IMG/VR virus record: IMGVR_UViG_3300009075_000154
Span: 1 to 28,901 of that record
Length of the DNA: 28,901 bases
Origin: a virus
Strand: one strand, 5' to 3'
Positions 7,760 to 14,420 of the stretch are shown here, one piece after another. Made by a program: the position numbers and the translations under genes. The notes beneath the pieces are model-generated. The model saw only the letters and a program-made list of their open reading frames with translations, searched no databases and had not been told where the DNA came from. Positions within the stretch are counted from its first letter, which is position 1; the number at the start of each line of letters is the position of its first letter.

Positions 7760-8215
7760 CTATTTTATATCTTCTTCACTTTCACTTATATCAGGACTGT
7801 TTACGGTGGTGATAGGCGAAATATTAATAACTGGAGCAACAAACGCTTTTCCATCAGCACCAGTAACCTCTTGCCTTTCGACATACCCTCTTTTCTTGCC
7901 TTTTGTTTTTAAAAGAAAAATCGTTGCTGCGGTATCCTGAGCCGAAATTAAAGTATGCAGTGCGTTCTCTGCCCAATCCAAAACAAGGTCATCCAGCTTG
8001 CGGTATTCCTTTTCGTATTCAGGAAACTTCTCCAACCAATCATAGTGTGTTTGCCTCTGAATACCAATAGACCGACAGGCAATAGTTACTATCCCAAGGC
8101 TGGATTCTAAGGCCTTGAGCATCTTTCTTTGTTTTAATGTAAGTTTATGCCTCGGGTACTTTTTTCTTCCCGGTGTATCAATCACTTGATTTTCAAGGCT
8201 TTGCTGTTCTTCCAT
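7760..8215 (-). CDS. terS: Terminase small subunit
   Basis: A 151-residue DNA-recognition subunit of the packaging terminase. It has a basic N-terminus, LTLKQRKMLKALE, then a helix-turn-helix (IVTIACRSIGIQRQTHYDWL, about 42-61). A helical oligomerisation part (WAENALHTLISAQDTAATIF) and the GKKRGYVERQEVTG segment, common in small terminases, come after it. The start overlaps the folE stop by one base (TAATG), which places packaging genes in the same transcript as the 7-deazaguanine genes. This is followed directly by terL. Confidence 0.88.
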   Translation of the reverse strand: MEEQQSLENQVIDTPGRKKYPRHKLTLKQRKMLKALESSLGIVTIACRSIGIQRQTHYDWLEKFPEYEKEYRKLDDLVLDWAENALHTLISAQDTAATIFLLKTKGKKRGYVERQEVTGADGKAFVAPVINISPITTVNSPDISESEEDIK

Positions 8216-8790
8216 TATTGTACAAATTTAAAAAATTCCTGTTTAGCGGAATCATCTTCTTTGAATATTCCCATTAATTTGGTCGTAGTTGTCCAAGTAT
8301 CGTGCTTTTTCACACCTCTCATGCACATACAAAGGTGCTGCGCCTTCATTGTTACGGCCACCCCCTTCGGGGCTATTTCCTTCATTAGCCTCTCTGCTAT
8401 TTGCTGGGTGATTCGTTCTTGGTTTTGCAGCCTATTTGCATAGAGGTCAACCACTCTTGCCAATTTCGAAAGACCAACTACCTTGCCGTCCGGAATATAC
8501 GCAACTGCTGCTGTTCCAAAAAAGGGAGCAATATGGTGTTCACAAAGCGAATAGAAGGGAATGCCTGACTGAATAACCATTTCATCAATGGCGCCATCGG
8601 TAAAGGAGGTAAATTTGAATTCAGGCGGTGATAGGAATTCCCTCATGAATTTGATATATCTTCTTGGCGTATCCTTCAGCCCCTCCCTGTCAGTATCCTC
8701 ACCAAGTGACTTCAGTATTTGTTGGAAGTGCCATTCTGGTGAATTTATAGAATATTCCATACTTTGTGCTGCTGAATTGAAAGTTTCCAT
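8215..8790 (-). CDS. folE: GTP cyclohydrolase I
   Basis: The enzyme turns GTP into dihydroneopterin triphosphate, the first step of 7-deazaguanine synthesis. Signatures are clear: [12 protein letters not shown] with the zinc cysteine and histidine, [34 protein letters not shown], and [11 protein letters not shown] with the second zinc cysteine. Several starts are possible: 8808 overlaps queE by 64 bases, 8790 by 46 and 8760 by 16. None has a Shine-Dalgarno sequence, and 8790 is a compromise. In a phage with queC, queD, queE and a DpdA-like gene next to it, the role is DNA-base modification rather than folate. Confidence 0.93.
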   Translation of the reverse strand: METFNSAAQSMEYSINSPEWHFQQILKSLGEDTDREGLKDTPRRYIKFMREFLSPPEFKFTSFTDGAIDEMVIQSGIPFYSLCEHHIAPFFGTAAVAYIPDGKVVGLSKLARVVDLYANRLQNQERITQQIAERLMKEIAPKGVAVTMKAQHLCMCMRGVKKHDTWTTTTKLMGIFKEDDSAKQEFFKFVQ

Positions 8791-9350
8791 ACTGGGTTCT
8801 GTTTGCATAATTCAATACAATGCTTTAGGTTCTTAGAGTTTATAGTGAATCCGTCAGAGTGTGGGCTGATCCAATAATGTTTAGCATTTACGGAAGGTTG
8901 CGGAATGTGTTGCCCTGAGTGACGGACATATCTTAATTCAGTGACCCCTTCAGGAAAATTCTTCTTTACGACATGCTCCGCTACCTTTGGAGATACACAG
9001 ATAAAGTCTATCCCTGCTGGTGCTGGCCGTAGCCCGGATGTTTCTACTGCTTGGAAATATCCTTGATCCTTGAAGAACCTTATATGCTCTTCTGTTAGTT
9101 GATCCAGAGGCTCACCGCCCGTCCACGTTATTTCACCACAACCGATTGCGTTGTTTTTTATCCACTGGATCAGTTCAGGTAATTGATATTCCTTGCCTGA
9201 TTCGTATTCAGTATCGCACATCACCCCTGACTGAAAGCATGCGTGTTTGGCACTGCACCCCTGAAGACGGATAAAGACGGTAGGCGTTCCGGCTCTTGCC
9301 CCCTCCCCTTGCAGGGAATAAAATATTTCGCTGACATTAAGTGTAAGCAT
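8745..9350 (-). CDS. queE: 7-carboxy-7-deazaguanine synthase (radical SAM)
   Basis: A 201-residue radical-SAM enzyme that contracts the ring of 6-carboxytetrahydropterin to 7-carboxy-7-deazaguanine. Evidence: the N-terminal [20 protein letters not shown] typical of QueE, three cysteines for the iron-sulfur cluster at 32, 38 and 45, the CDTEY that closes the cluster loop, and TWTGGEPL at 75-82. The cysteine spacing is C-x5-C-x6-C, wider than the usual C-x3-C-x2-C. QueE proteins are known to vary here, so this is likely a natural loop insertion. It sits between queD and folE in the operon. Confidence 0.92.
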   Translation of the reverse strand: MLTLNVSEIFYSLQGEGARAGTPTVFIRLQGCSAKHACFQSGVMCDTEYESGKEYQLPELIQWIKNNAIGCGEITWTGGEPLDQLTEEHIRFFKDQGYFQAVETSGLRPAPAGIDFICVSPKVAEHVVKKNFPEGVTELRYVRHSGQHIPQPSVNAKHYWISPHSDGFTINSKNLKHCIELCKQNPVWKLSIQQHKVWNIL

Positions 9351-9361
9351 TGACTTTAGTT

Positions 9362-9784
9362 TTAGAATTTATCAAGCTTGTAAGTAGCCGAACATTTTCG
9401 TGTTTCCTCTACCTTACATTCAATAAGAGTTACCCCCGTTCCTTCCAGCTCAATAGGCGCAATCACCTCAACAATGAATTTTGCAAGGTTTTCGGCTGTA
9501 GGATTAAATGAGCAGATGATAACGGTATTATCCAGTTCATAAAGAAGGTCGCAAAGTGGGTCTTTCTCCCAAACCAGAAACTTATGATCTATCCAGTCCT
9601 CCAGATACATACAGAGCTTGGACTTAATCACGGAGAAATCAATCACCCTCCCTATTGAATCCAGCTCCCCGGCACAAACGAAATGAACCCTGTAATTGTG
9701 GCCGTGCAGGTGTGCACACTTGCTTTCATGGCCATATACACGGTGGCCGCAGCTAATGTCGTGATACCTTTCTGCTGTTGTCAT
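9362..9784 (-). CDS. queD: 6-carboxy-5,6,7,8-tetrahydropterin synthase
   Basis: The 140-residue QueD converts dihydroneopterin triphosphate to 6-carboxytetrahydropterin. With the start at 9784, the zinc histidines are H14, H27 and H29 (SCGHR and LHGHNY), and the catalytic cysteine is C23. FNPTAENLA and the glutamate of VEETRKC complete the signature. An in-frame GTG six bases earlier is rejected: the ATG overlaps the queC stop as ATGA and has AAAGGGGGTG, a real Shine-Dalgarno sequence, about five bases before it, which is rare in this window. Confidence 0.93.
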   Translation of the reverse strand: MTTAERYHDISCGHRVYGHESKCAHLHGHNYRVHFVCAGELDSIGRVIDFSVIKSKLCMYLEDWIDHKFLVWEKDPLCDLLYELDNTVIICSFNPTAENLAKFIVEVIAPIELEGTGVTLIECKVEETRKCSATYKLDKF

Positions 9785-10446
9785 AACCACCCCCTTTCTT
9801 TTGCTTCGTACCAGCCCTTTGCTCTTAGGGAGGTCGCAGGGTTATCAATATCACCAAAGCCCCATTCATTTTTTTTCATTGAACCGTTGTAATCGGTTAC
9901 AGAAAGCTCAATAACGATATCTAAGCATCCAAGGTCTTTTGCAAGTTTCCATGTTTCGGCTTTTGTTAGGTACATGAGCGGAGTGTGAATACGAAAATCA
10001 CCGCCACCGATGCCCAGCGACATAGCAAGCTGTAGTGCATCAATGGTATTTCTCCGGCAATCCGGGTATCCAGAATAGTCCGTTTGGCAAACGCCAGTAA
10101 CTATATCGGTTATCCCGTTTTCGGCCGCAAAGCTCCCTGCAATGGTTAAAAACAGTAGGTTTCTTCCGGGTGTAAATGAAGCAGGGAGGGTTGGATCGAG
10201 ATAAGAGGCTTTATTATGGTCTGAGTGTTCAATCAATGAACTCTTTGCCAGCAGTCCTTTGATATCGAATAACTTGTATTCTACACCGAACTTTTCAGCA
10301 ATAATTTTTGCCTGACTTAACTCAATTACATGGCTCTGTCCATAATCGAACCCAATTGCGACAACATGGTCGAATTGTTTAACTGCCCATGCAAGGCAAG
10401 TGGTTGAATCCTGACCGCCACTAAGTAGCACAACAGCTTTTTTCAT
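9781..10446 (-). CDS. queC: 7-cyano-7-deazaguanine synthase, variant C-terminus
   Basis: QueC makes preQ0 from 7-carboxy-7-deazaguanine, ammonia and ATP. This 221-residue protein has the PP-loop SGGQDST (9-15), FTPGRNLLFL, GVCQTDYSGYPDCR and TPLMYLTKAETW. The end is odd. Ordinary QueC has a zinc site, TCYNG followed by CGxCxxC before LRAxG. Here TCYNG is TDYNG (184-188) and the region before LRAKG reads GFGDIDNPATS with no cysteine, so all four zinc ligands are gone. Either an alternative fold replaces the zinc knuckle, or this is a variant branch of QueC. The leader word CTACGCA stands before the start. Confidence 0.9.
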   Translation of the reverse strand: MKKAVVLLSGGQDSTTCLAWAVKQFDHVVAIGFDYGQSHVIELSQAKIIAEKFGVEYKLFDIKGLLAKSSLIEHSDHNKASYLDPTLPASFTPGRNLLFLTIAGSFAAENGITDIVTGVCQTDYSGYPDCRRNTIDALQLAMSLGIGGGDFRIHTPLMYLTKAETWKLAKDLGCLDIVIELSVTDYNGSMKKNEWGFGDIDNPATSLRAKGWYEAKERGWL

Positions 10447-10463
10447 GATGCGTAGTTTTAGTT

Positions 10464-10877
10464 TTATAATTCTTCTGAACCCTTTTTGAGGTATTTTGAA
10501 ATGATTTTCAGACCCCCTCTTGGAGATTGATTGACTATAACCTGAACGAATTTTGGATTTATTGCCTCAAAGACATCCAAAGCAATTTTTTTGGCCAATG
10601 TTTCGCAGTGCGCTCCGTAATCCCTGAAAGACCAAAGATAGAATTTGATTGTTTTGCTTTCCAGATAGAAATCGTTTGGCTCATATTCGATTTCAATGGT
10701 ATTAAAATCAGGCTGTCCGGTAGTGGGGCAAACTGAGGTAAATTCATCAGTTAGAACTCTCACAACTAAACTGCCAAAGTCGGCCTTCCATGGCACTCTT
10801 CCTGCCATCATTTCTTTCATTCCTTCTTCCGGGCCTCCGGGTCTTGTCATGCTTCCGTGAATTGGTATTCTGTTCAT
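10464..10877 (-). CDS. queF: QueF-like 7-cyano-7-deazaguanine reductase
   Basis: A 137-residue protein of the QueF/T-fold family. Canonical QueF reduces preQ0 to preQ1 with NADPH. The catalytic cysteine and aspartate are present as VCPTTGQPDF (C50, D57), and the NADPH-side motif is near-canonical, ESKTIKFYLWSFR (from E73). The next conserved block, normally HGDFHE, reads YGAHCE: glutamate 92 is kept but the histidine next to it is cysteine 91. The enzyme could therefore be a normal reductase, an altered one, or an amidotransferase-type QueF-like protein. It starts five bases after the dpdA-like stop. Confidence 0.85.
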   Translation of the reverse strand: MNRIPIHGSMTRPGGPEEGMKEMMAGRVPWKADFGSLVVRVLTDEFTSVCPTTGQPDFNTIEIEYEPNDFYLESKTIKFYLWSFRDYGAHCETLAKKIALDVFEAINPKFVQVIVNQSPRGGLKIISKYLKKGSEEL

Positions 10878-10881
10878 ATAT

Positions 10882-11625
10882 TTAAAGATTGGTTTCTGCC
10901 CATTGGACGTATTTTACCCACTGATTTAGATTATGCAGCCTAACGTCATATGAGGTTTTGAAAACTTTTCCATCTGGAATGAATGTTCGCTTTATACCAT
11001 CCCCGGAAAACTGCTCTACATATCCCCACCTCATCCCTGCAATCCAGCTACTACTATCAACTGAATGAAATCTTAGTTTCTTTAACCACTCAAAATGTGT
11101 TATTCCCAGCCCATGTACCTTACAGTTGTTTTTGCTGGCATCTTGAAGAAATTTTGGTATGTATCGGTAGTTTGCTTGCTTCAGGTTATCCGTTATAAAT
11201 GCACCAAAACAAACATAATCGTAATCTCTGCATATTTCAAGCCACTTGTCGTATCCTCTATTCATGTGCCAAACTGGAATACTTTTCCAACCCACCATAT
11301 CCTCCAGCTTGTTTCTGAGCCTTTCCACCTCTTTCAGCCCAATTATTTTATCTATATCAACTTCAACGTAGTTTTTTATCTGGTGTTTTTTTATGAATTG
11401 AGCATAGTCGTAGGTGTATTTTTCCCAGTCAACTGATCTGCCATCTTTACCATTTAGATACGTGAATATGCCTGAGTCCAGCATGAACTCCTTGAAATTC
11501 ATAAATGAAGTAAGAAGGTCTTTGTTGGTTTTCATGTAATGATAGGAATAGAGGCCATACAATTTACTTTTGTCGATTGTATCAATTCCGGGCGGTAGAG
11601 AAGAAAATGAAAGAAAAATTTTCAT
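10882..11625 (-). CDS. dpdA: DpdA-like DNA transglycosylase (TGT family)
   Basis: At 247 residues this is much shorter than tRNA-guanine transglycosylase (about 370) and matches phage DpdA-like proteins. The catalytic aspartates expected of the barrel fold are visible in FMLDSGIFTY (D50) and in YVEVDID (near 86-92). VHGLGITH and SVDSSSWIAGMRWG lie where the later barrel strands should be. DpdA exchanges guanine in DNA for a 7-deazaguanine. The gene overlaps the ParB-like gene by four bases (ATGA) and precedes queF, so preQ0 or preQ1 supply and insertion are made together. Substrate choice is inferred. Confidence 0.83.
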   Translation of the reverse strand: MKIFLSFSSLPPGIDTIDKSKLYGLYSYHYMKTNKDLLTSFMNFKEFMLDSGIFTYLNGKDGRSVDWEKYTYDYAQFIKKHQIKNYVEVDIDKIIGLKEVERLRNKLEDMVGWKSIPVWHMNRGYDKWLEICRDYDYVCFGAFITDNLKQANYRYIPKFLQDASKNNCKVHGLGITHFEWLKKLRFHSVDSSSWIAGMRWGYVEQFSGDGIKRTFIPDGKVFKTSYDVRLHNLNQWVKYVQWAETNL

Positions 11626-12158
11626 AAACCAAGCAACTTTAACAAACCTTCTTCATAGGTTTTTCCATGGTCAAGCAGGGCGGCTCTTACGTGTTCAATC
11701 TGTTCAACCGGAAACTTTAGTATGATTTTATCATTTGCTTTCACATCACTTTCAACGTGATCCCTGAAAAAATCATGAATATCAACATCGGAAAAGCTCG
11801 GCAGGTCTAACCCCCAATGGTTTACGTCCTCCATTTTCCATTCATTAGCAAGAGCATCGTAATCCCATTGGCCAAATGCCACGTTATCTTTTATTATGAA
11901 CTCCTTCTGCTTCTCTTCACTCAACCCTTTTGCAATGGCAACGGGAACTTCCTTCATGCCAATCTCGATTGCTGCCTTCAGCCTCATATTGCCGCCAAGA
12001 ACCACACCTTCCTCATTGGTGATAATAGGCCTAAGAGATAACATTTCCGGGAAATTTCTTAGAGACTCAACCAACTGCTTGAACTTCTCTCCTTTAATTG
12101 ATCTTGGGTTCTTTGGATTTCCTTTAAGTTTTTTGATTTCTGTTAGTACAATATCCAT
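11622..12158 (-). CDS. ParB/Srx-domain protein, possible DpdA partner
   Basis: A 178-residue protein made of a ParB N-terminal-type domain. NPKNPRS (14-20) and VVLGGNMRLKAAIEIG (52-67) are the nucleotide-binding motifs of that superfamily. The part EFIIKDNVAFGQWDYDAL and the following WGLDLP resemble ParB domains normally fused to a DNA methyltransferase, but no methyltransferase domain follows. Instead the stop overlaps the start of the dpdA-like gene (ATGA). In bacterial 7-deazaguanine DNA systems a ParB-like ATPase, DpdB, works with DpdA. By analogy this could be the DNA- or nucleotide-binding partner here. First gene of the operon. Confidence 0.78.
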   Translation of the reverse strand: MDIVLTEIKKLKGNPKNPRSIKGEKFKQLVESLRNFPEMLSLRPIITNEEGVVLGGNMRLKAAIEIGMKEVPVAIAKGLSEEKQKEFIIKDNVAFGQWDYDALANEWKMEDVNHWGLDLPSFSDVDIHDFFRDHVESDVKANDKIILKFPVEQIEHVRAALLDHGKTYEEGLLKLLGL

Positions 12159-12201
12159 CGATTTCTTGGGTTTTTGCTAAGTTTTTGCGTTATCCTGCAC
12201 C

Positions 12202-12240
12202 CAAATATATGTATTTCTCAATAATTGAAACAATTCTTGT
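12202..12240 (-). promoter_or_regulatory. Candidate promoter of the 7-deazaguanine operon, with palindrome
   Basis: On the minus strand TATATTTG (12209-12202) is a perfect Bacteroidota -7 box (TAnnTTTG). An ATTG at 12234-12231 could serve as the upstream box with a 21-base spacer, slightly long. The spacer holds TCAAT-T-ATTGA (12218-12228), a perfect palindrome that differs from the one in the early promoters. It lies 44 bases before the ParB-like start and just after a terminator, so it is the natural promoter of the operon. Confidence 0.55.
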
Positions 12241-12245
12241 TATTC

Positions 12246-12271
12246 AAAAAAATAACCCGGACGAATCCGGG
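12246..12271 (-). terminator. Rho-independent terminator, TTCG loop
   Basis: On the minus strand CCCGGA, loop TTCG, TCCGGG (12271-12256) forms a perfect 6-bp hairpin followed by TTA and seven Ts. It closes the transcript that reads 17.2-12.3 kb and insulates the operon below. Between the last stop (12348) and this hairpin there are about 75 bases in which I see no gene. Confidence 0.85.
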
Positions 12272-12347
12272 CTATATGTGTCAAGGGAAACTTCGCAGGT
12301 AAACCTTAACAGTGGAATCCAAAGGTAATAAAAAATCTTCTATTTTT

Positions 12348-12731
12348 TTAGATTTCTTCGTATTTTAGGATGCTATTTATTTTGTTGCTTCTGTACTCTT
12401 CAAAGTTCTTCCATTTCTTTATATCTCCACGATACTTATAATCAGCCCACCCCGGATGATGAACAAATGCGCCAATGGCATCGTGCAGCGTAGGATCGGA
12501 AACAGGGTATTGTGTTATTCTGAATCCAGTACCAAAATTTTTCATTGGTTTATGTTCCGTTGAAAAATAAACTCCGCTGTATTCAGCCTGAGCATATCCC
12601 AAATCTCCATTCTGATTTTCAAAGACAAACCATGTTACGATTTCTTTTCCTTGGCTGGTATATACCTTGAAATCATTTTCTTTCAGTATGTGGTAGATTT
12701 TCTTTAGACCACCATCTTTGATTATTCTCAT
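12348..12731 (-). CDS. Hypothetical phage protein
   Basis: I do not recognise this 127-residue protein. It is probably a soluble alpha/beta protein: IYHILKENDFKVYTSQGKEI, then WFVFENQNGDLGYAQAEY, then a glycine- and histidine-containing stretch (AIGAFVHHPGWADYKY). The start at 12731 is preferred over an in-frame ATG at 12770 because it follows the stop of a small upstream frame by five bases with an A-rich stretch between. It is the last gene before a strong terminator. Confidence 0.6.
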   Translation of the reverse strand: MRIIKDGGLKKIYHILKENDFKVYTSQGKEIVTWFVFENQNGDLGYAQAEYSGVYFSTEHKPMKNFGTGFRITQYPVSDPTLHDAIGAFVHHPGWADYKYRGDIKKWKNFEEYRSNKINSILKYEEI

Positions 12732-12736
12732 TTTTT

Positions 12737-12874
12737 TTATTTGTATTTGTTCAGTAATATTTTTCTCCATCTACCATTCGCACCTCTCAATCTATAATTT
12801 CCGTACATTGGTTTGCATGGCATATAACATCGGTGAAACCAACTCCACGCTTGAAACATTTTATACAATGTCAT
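12737..12874 (-). CDS. Small basic aromatic protein (45 residues)
   Basis: A short frame fills what would otherwise be a gap of about 140 bases. Its ATG overlaps the stop of the 94-residue gene as ATGA, and its stop (TAA at 12739-12737) lies five bases before the ATG at 12731. The product starts MTLYKMFQAWSWFHRCYM and is rich in Trp, Tyr, Arg and Lys. No family is recognised. The perfect fit between two neighbours supports a real gene, but the length leaves doubt. Confidence 0.5.
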   Translation of the reverse strand: MTLYKMFQAWSWFHRCYMPCKPMYGNYRLRGANGRWRKILLNKYK

Positions 12875-13155
12875 GGTTGTTCCTGTTTAAATAATTGAAA
12901 TAGTTCTGCGGCGGTTAAGTCACCATCGCCGTTAGTAAAAATATTGTGTTCTTTATAAAGCCTATACCATCCATTCATATTTGCCCATTCAAAACATTTT
13001 ATTCCTTCTTCTATCCCCTGTTGATAACCGAAGTCAGCACCGGAGATGAAAGACTGCCTTCTATCACGCACCATTAAATTAAAGTCTACGTCTGATGGAT
13101 CACGTATTACAACGTGTTCATACCTTCTTTCTGCTTCTTCTTTAAATTTTTTCAT
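12871..13155 (-). CDS. Hypothetical phage protein
   Basis: A 94-residue acidic protein. The core RQSFISGADFGYQQGIEEGI resembles the F-x-x-G-x-x-x-G-x-E helix found in many small phage proteins. GDGDLTAAELFQLF near the end looks like a calcium-type loop with a helix, but this may be chance. The start overlaps the upstream stop by four bases. Function unknown. Confidence 0.6.
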   Translation of the reverse strand: MKKFKEEAERRYEHVVIRDPSDVDFNLMVRDRRQSFISGADFGYQQGIEEGIKCFEWANMNGWYRLYKEHNIFTNGDGDLTAAELFQLFKQEQP

Positions 13156-13334
13156 GGTTGTTTCGATTTATATTTTTTCTCTGCATCTTTTATGTACTTC
13201 TTGAATTCTTGTAAGTTGTCGGCAGTCAATGTATTATTTTTGTGCCATTCAACGGATGCTTCTCCACGTACCTTTGCAAGTTCTAACGCTTTTTGTTGTC
13301 TTGGGTTTGATTTAGGAAAATAAGTATGTGACAT
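13152..13334 (-). CDS. Hypothetical small phage protein
   Basis: A 60-residue lysine-rich protein with two predicted helices (PRQQKALELAKVRG and NLQEFKKYIKDAEKKYK). No family recognised. It overlaps the downstream gene start by four bases and follows the upstream stop by one base, so it sits in a continuous translational chain. Confidence 0.55.
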   Translation of the reverse strand: MSHTYFPKSNPRQQKALELAKVRGEASVEWHKNNTLTADNLQEFKKYIKDAEKKYKSKQP

Positions 13335-13335
13335 T

Positions 13336-13599
13336 TTATATTATTTTAACGGTTTCTGATTCAATTATGTACCCACGCTTAATTGCTTCCTCTCTCCATC
13401 TGCCATACTTAGCAAACCTTGCTGTTAAGCCAAGCATCTTTTTCACTCTAATTTTTATATCCTGTGCCGTTCCTTCAATAATCAAAACACCATCTTTATA
13501 GATTTTTAGATTCACATAGGTTGTTGATGCTTTCTTCTTACGGTCAAACCTTGCAAAGTAATCATCCCTATCGTCTGTCTGTAAGTAATTGAATCCCAT
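13336..13599 (-). CDS. Hypothetical phage protein
   Basis: An 87-residue basic protein. The middle, TYVNLKIYKDGVLIIEGTAQD, looks like two beta strands, followed by a basic helix (IRVKKMLGLTARFAKYG). It may bind nucleic acid, but no known domain is recognised. It lies between the methyltransferase-like gene and the 60-residue gene with very short gaps. Confidence 0.55.
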   Translation of the reverse strand: MGFNYLQTDDRDDYFARFDRKKKASTTYVNLKIYKDGVLIIEGTAQDIKIRVKKMLGLTARFAKYGRWREEAIKRGYIIESETVKII

Positions 13600-13609
13600 A
13601 TTGTAAGTT

Positions 13610-14227
13610 TTATCGGTTTCTTCTTTTCATTGACCTGAGTTGATCCTGCACCCACGATTCCATGAAACATTCTTTGCTTCTCTTGTACCTTTTGAATCGC
13701 ATATGCAGTAAAGCAATTTCTTCCAAATTATCTTCGCAAATTGTTGGCCAGATATCGAAATAAATTGTGTCGAACTTTTCTCCTTTCTCCGGCAACCAAT
13801 AAAATATATCTTCATTGATAATTTTTAATCTTGGATCATTGAACACTGAAGCAACCAGATCAATAACATCGGAATATTTTTCAACTACGATCACCTCAGT
13901 CACTTCTTTCTTTTTCAGAATGTTTTTCAATACCATTCCGATTCCCAACCCAGCGATCAACACCCTTCCTTTTGCACGATTGATAAAACCAATGTTTGTG
14001 TTGATCTCCATATCCGTGTCACTCATCATCAATTCTCCATCAACGATCAGTTTCACATAATTTCCTTTGTACACTCTCATCGAATACGGCTGTCGTGACA
14101 TTATCAATCTTAGATTAAACATTCTCGCATCCTCTTCTGAAATGCTGAACGGAATTATTTTAGCTAACCCTTTTTCTTTTCTTTCGGTGAATAATTCTGA
14201 AACACCTTTTGCTGCGAAATTTTGCAT
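13610..14227 (-). CDS. Spermidine-synthase-like SAM methyltransferase
   Basis: A 205-residue class I methyltransferase fold of the spermidine synthase type. The glycine-rich motif I is VLIAGLGIGMVLKNIL (89-104). The acidic end of strand 2 is VIVVEKYSDVID (112-123). IINEDIFYWL and FDTIYFDIW (152-160) give motifs II and IV. The protein lacks the polyamine-synthase N-terminal domain length, so a methyltransferase role on a small molecule, RNA or protein is possible. It is directly downstream of two tRNA-like genes, but no link is shown. Confidence 0.68.
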   Translation of the reverse strand: MQNFAAKGVSELFTERKEKGLAKIIPFSISEEDARMFNLRLIMSRQPYSMRVYKGNYVKLIVDGELMMSDTDMEINTNIGFINRAKGRVLIAGLGIGMVLKNILKKKEVTEVIVVEKYSDVIDLVASVFNDPRLKIINEDIFYWLPEKGEKFDTIYFDIWPTICEDNLEEIALLHMRFKRYKRSKECFMESWVQDQLRSMKRRNR

Positions 14228-14242
14228 ACTTTAAAATTTTAG

Positions 14243-14322
14243 TTGTCGGAACTGGCATCGAACCAATTGAGTGCATTTACATTTCTCCTTTTAGCGGCTC
14301 ATTCCTGTTGAGCTTTCCGACA
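14243..14322 (-). tRNA. tRNA-like gene, anticodon uncertain (GTA, Tyr possible)
   Basis: On the minus strand a 7-bp acceptor stem (TGTCGGA with TCCGACA), a 4-bp D stem (GCTC/GAGC) with a GG in its loop, and a T arm (ATTGG, loop TTCGATG, CCAGT) with one wobble pair are present, plus an A discriminator. Total length is 80. The anticodon region does not fold in the standard way. The best candidate, T-GTA-AA, would be tyrosine, but only three outer pairs (GAG/CTC) flank a 13-base loop. The CCA end is not encoded. It may be a degenerate or unusual tRNA. Confidence 0.6.
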
Positions 14323-14340
14323 CAAACCATCCGTGTATTG

Positions 14341-14416
14341 TAAGGGGAACGGGAGTCGAACCCGTACCTTGGTTTGTATCTAACGCACCAGCGTTTTCCA
14401 GTTTCGCCATCCCCTT
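14341..14416 (-). tRNA. tRNA-like gene, anticodon uncertain (TAG, Leu possible)
   Basis: On the minus strand a perfect 7-bp acceptor stem (AAGGGGA with TCCCCTT), a 3-bp D stem (GCG/CGC) with ACTGG in its loop, a perfect 5-bp T stem with loop TTCGACT and an A discriminator make a 76-base tRNA. The D arm is like that of leucine tRNAs. The anticodon arm is poor: GGT and ACC pair around 13 bases that contain T-TAG-A (leucine if read normally). There is no long variable arm as leucine would need. No CCA is encoded. Confidence 0.68.
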
Positions 14417-14420
14417 GTTT

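Noticed and set aside
11095-11436. A 113-codon plus-strand open frame opposite the dpdA-like gene.
   Set aside because: The minus strand encodes a recognisable protein with conserved motifs, and the plus frame has hydrophobic, unpatterned sequence and no upstream signals.
12284-12297. AAACTTCGCAGG, the shared leader word, on the plus strand.
   Set aside because: No ATG follows within a useful distance and there is no plus-strand gene. A chance match or relic.
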